Origin: RGIG4079 sp045596365
GTDB lineage: Bacteria; Bacteroidota; Bacteroidia; Bacteroidales; Muribaculaceae
Reading direction: 5' to 3'
Length of the DNA: 64,000 bases
NCBI GenBank assembly: GCA_045596365.1
Contig: JAZOCE010000002.1
Coordinates: 1 to 64,000, forward strand
The notes under the pieces were generated by a model that saw only the letters and a program-made list of their open reading frames with translations, was not told the DNA's origin and ran no database searches. How positions within the stretch are numbered: position 1 is the first letter of the stretch; every line of letters begins with the position of its first letter. Below are positions 62,868 to 64,000 of the stretch, in pieces. The position numbers and the translations under genes are program-made.

Positions 62868-63569
62868 ATGGGATATAAAAGTTTTGATTCTTACGCAAAT
62901 GAGTATGATTCTTGGTTTATAAAGAATAATAATGTTCTTGAAAGCGAAGTCAAACTTGTTGCTTCTTGCTTAAAAGATTCAGGAGAGGTTTTATCTATTG
63001 GCTGCGGTAGTGGCTTATTTGAAAAAATTTTAGCTGATAAATATGGCATTTTTGTAAATAAAGGGATTGAGCCGTCAATATCTATGGCAGAAATTGCACG
63101 CAAACGTGGTATAGATGTTATTATTGCAACAGGAGAAGAAGCCGACTATGGCATAGAGAACTACGATACAATACTTTTTAATGGTTGCCCTTGTTATATG
63201 CAAAATCTTGGTGTTGCACTAAGCAAAGCCTATACAGCTCTACGGCATGGAGGCAAAGTTGTTGTAATTGATGTACCTAAAGAAAGTGCCTACGGACTTA
63301 TATATAACCTTGTCTTGTCATTAGGCACATGGGACCATCCTTTACTTGAGGGATGTACTCCCTTAATGCCCTACCCTATAGAATTAGTAAAGCAAGCAAA
63401 CTGGCGCACAACAGCTGAAAAGATAGAACTTATTAAACAATCCGGCTTTAACAATTTATCTTTCGCCCAAACACTCATTGCATCACCCTGTTATTCTCAC
63501 GAAAAAGCAGAGGAGCCTTGCAAAGGATTTGACAAAGGATCTTATGTCGCAATAACCGCCTATAAATAA
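62868..63569 (+). CDS. SAM-dependent methyltransferase in a thiamine-regulated operon
   Basis: The 233-residue protein starts MGYKSFDSYANEYDSWF. I place the start at 62868 because the in-frame extension from 62793 would run across the riboswitch terminator. The class I methyltransferase fold is shown by VLSIGCGSGLFEKIL (motif I), KGIEPSISMAEIARKRG (acidic residue of motif II), DTILFNGCPCYM and GGKVVVIDVP. It is followed by thiM with a 7-base gap. The substrate is not known; TPP control suggests thiamine salvage, perhaps a thiazole or pyrimidine derivative. It may instead be a passenger of the operon. Confidence 0.85.
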   Translation: MGYKSFDSYANEYDSWFIKNNNVLESEVKLVASCLKDSGEVLSIGCGSGLFEKILADKYGIFVNKGIEPSISMAEIARKRGIDVIIATGEEADYGIENYDTILFNGCPCYMQNLGVALSKAYTALRHGGKVVVIDVPKESAYGLIYNLVLSLGTWDHPLLEGCTPLMPYPIELVKQANWRTTAEKIELIKQSGFNNLSFAQTLIASPCYSHEKAEEPCKGFDKGSYVAITAYK

Positions 63570-63576
63570 CCCGATT

Positions 63577-64000
63577 ATGATTAACAACGAAAATTTTAAA
63601 GCGAATTTTCGCGCAGTAAAAGAGAAATCACCATTGGTACATAACATTACTAATTATGTAGCAATGAATTTCAGTGCAAATGCATTATTAGCAATCGGAG
63701 CTTCCCCGGTAATGTCTCATGCCACCGAAGAGGTTGCAGAAATGGCTCTAATGGCTGGAGCATTAGTGATAAACATTGGCACATTGGATGCTGAATGGAT
63801 AGAGTCAATGATTATAGCCGGGAAGGCCAAGCATGACTCCGAAGGAGTCGTTATTATGGACCCCGTAGGTGTTGGCGCAACTGTTTATCGCACAAAGACC
63901 GCTTGGCGAATTATTGAGGAATGTCATCCCAACATTATACGCGGAAATGCGTCTGAAATAATGGCTCTGCTTAATGCTGATGTTAAGAGTAAAGGTGTTG
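63577..64000 (+). CDS. thiM: Hydroxyethylthiazole kinase, N-terminal part (cut by window edge)
   Basis: The visible 141 residues match ThiM: SPLVHNITNYVAMNFSANAL, GASPVMSHATEE, LVINIGTL, VIMDPVGVGATVYR and IIRGNASEIMAL. ThiM phosphorylates the thiazole alcohol for coupling by ThiE, so it serves thiamine salvage. It is the second gene after the TPP riboswitch. The C-terminal half, including the rest of the ATP-binding site, lies beyond the window. Confidence 0.96.
   Translation, partial: MINNENFKANFRAVKEKSPLVHNITNYVAMNFSANALLAIGASPVMSHATEEVAEMALMAGALVINIGTLDAEWIESMIIAGKAKHDSEGVVIMDPVGVGATVYRTKTAWRIIEECHPNIIRGNASEIMALLNADVKSKGV

Noticed and set aside
1..64000. CRISPR array, prophage, transposase or integrase genes, rRNA
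   Set aside because: I found no regularly spaced direct repeats, phage structural genes, transposases or rRNA in the window.

Overview
The window reads as chromosomal DNA from a gut-type member of the Bacteroidales; a Muribaculaceae-like or Bacteroides-like organism is my inference, not a proven placement. Reasons: AT-rich, nearly gap-free coding; many start sites preceded by the Bacteroidota promoter box TAnnTTTG, several with a TTTG element 19-20 bp upstream; almost no Shine-Dalgarno sequences; a carboxypeptidase-regulatory-domain outer membrane protein, a T9SS-type C-terminal tail and ExbB-ExbD-ExbD-TonB; and gut-associated enzymes (choloylglycine hydrolase family, tryptophanase family).

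Layout. 1-1.4 kb: end of an XRE/HigA-like regulator, a possible micro-ORF and a DUF4145 protein. 1.5-5.6 kb: an outer membrane beta-barrel protein divergent from a membrane-spanning TPR regulator with a LuxR-like HTH. 5.8-13.4 kb: guaB, then three periplasmic folding factors (a two-domain parvulin, a parvulin-like lipoprotein and SurA) and an OstA/LptA-like protein, an outer-membrane biogenesis cluster. 14-19.6 kb: tRNA-Met, an unknown protein, and an operon of a small membrane protein, dxs, trkA and trkH. 19.7-23.3 kb: the ExbB/ExbD/ExbD/TonB energy-transduction operon. 23.4-26.1 kb: a small OM barrel, a DjlA-like co-chaperone, a long structured leader in front of a small HTH gene, and a lipoprotein. 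26.2-31 kb: serine hydrolase, membrane protein, divergent tryptophanase-like lyase, bile-salt-hydrolase-like enzyme. 31.1-45.4 kb: TamB, fumarase, a lipid-anchored TonB C-terminal domain, M23 peptidase plus MerR regulator, glycosyltransferase, a PD40 propeller with a secreted amidase, and a nitroreductase.

45.5-49.7 kb looks like an accessory island: an AAA/DUF4143 ATPase, a stretch without genes, and a four-gene operon of CsgG-like, lipoprotein, DUF4810 and DUF799 proteins, preceded by a large inverted-repeat element. 50-63 kb returns to housekeeping genes: TPR protein, wHTH protein, rsgA, an MFS transporter, an AI-2E family permease, DUF2007, mltG, tRNA-Ser, a C11 peptidase, MscS, recJ and recQ. 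The window ends in a TPP riboswitch with a clear terminator that controls a SAM methyltransferase and thiM, which is cut by the window edge.

The most interesting points are the approximately 345-nt structured leader before the small HTH gene (25.05-25.39 kb), the nested inverted repeat upstream of the CsgG-like operon (49.51-49.69 kb), the CsgG/DUF4810/DUF799 operon with an extra lipoprotein, and the thiamine-controlled methyltransferase. I saw no CRISPR array, insertion sequence, prophage or rRNA. Start positions were moved where a promoter, terminator or signal peptide argued against the longest reading frame.
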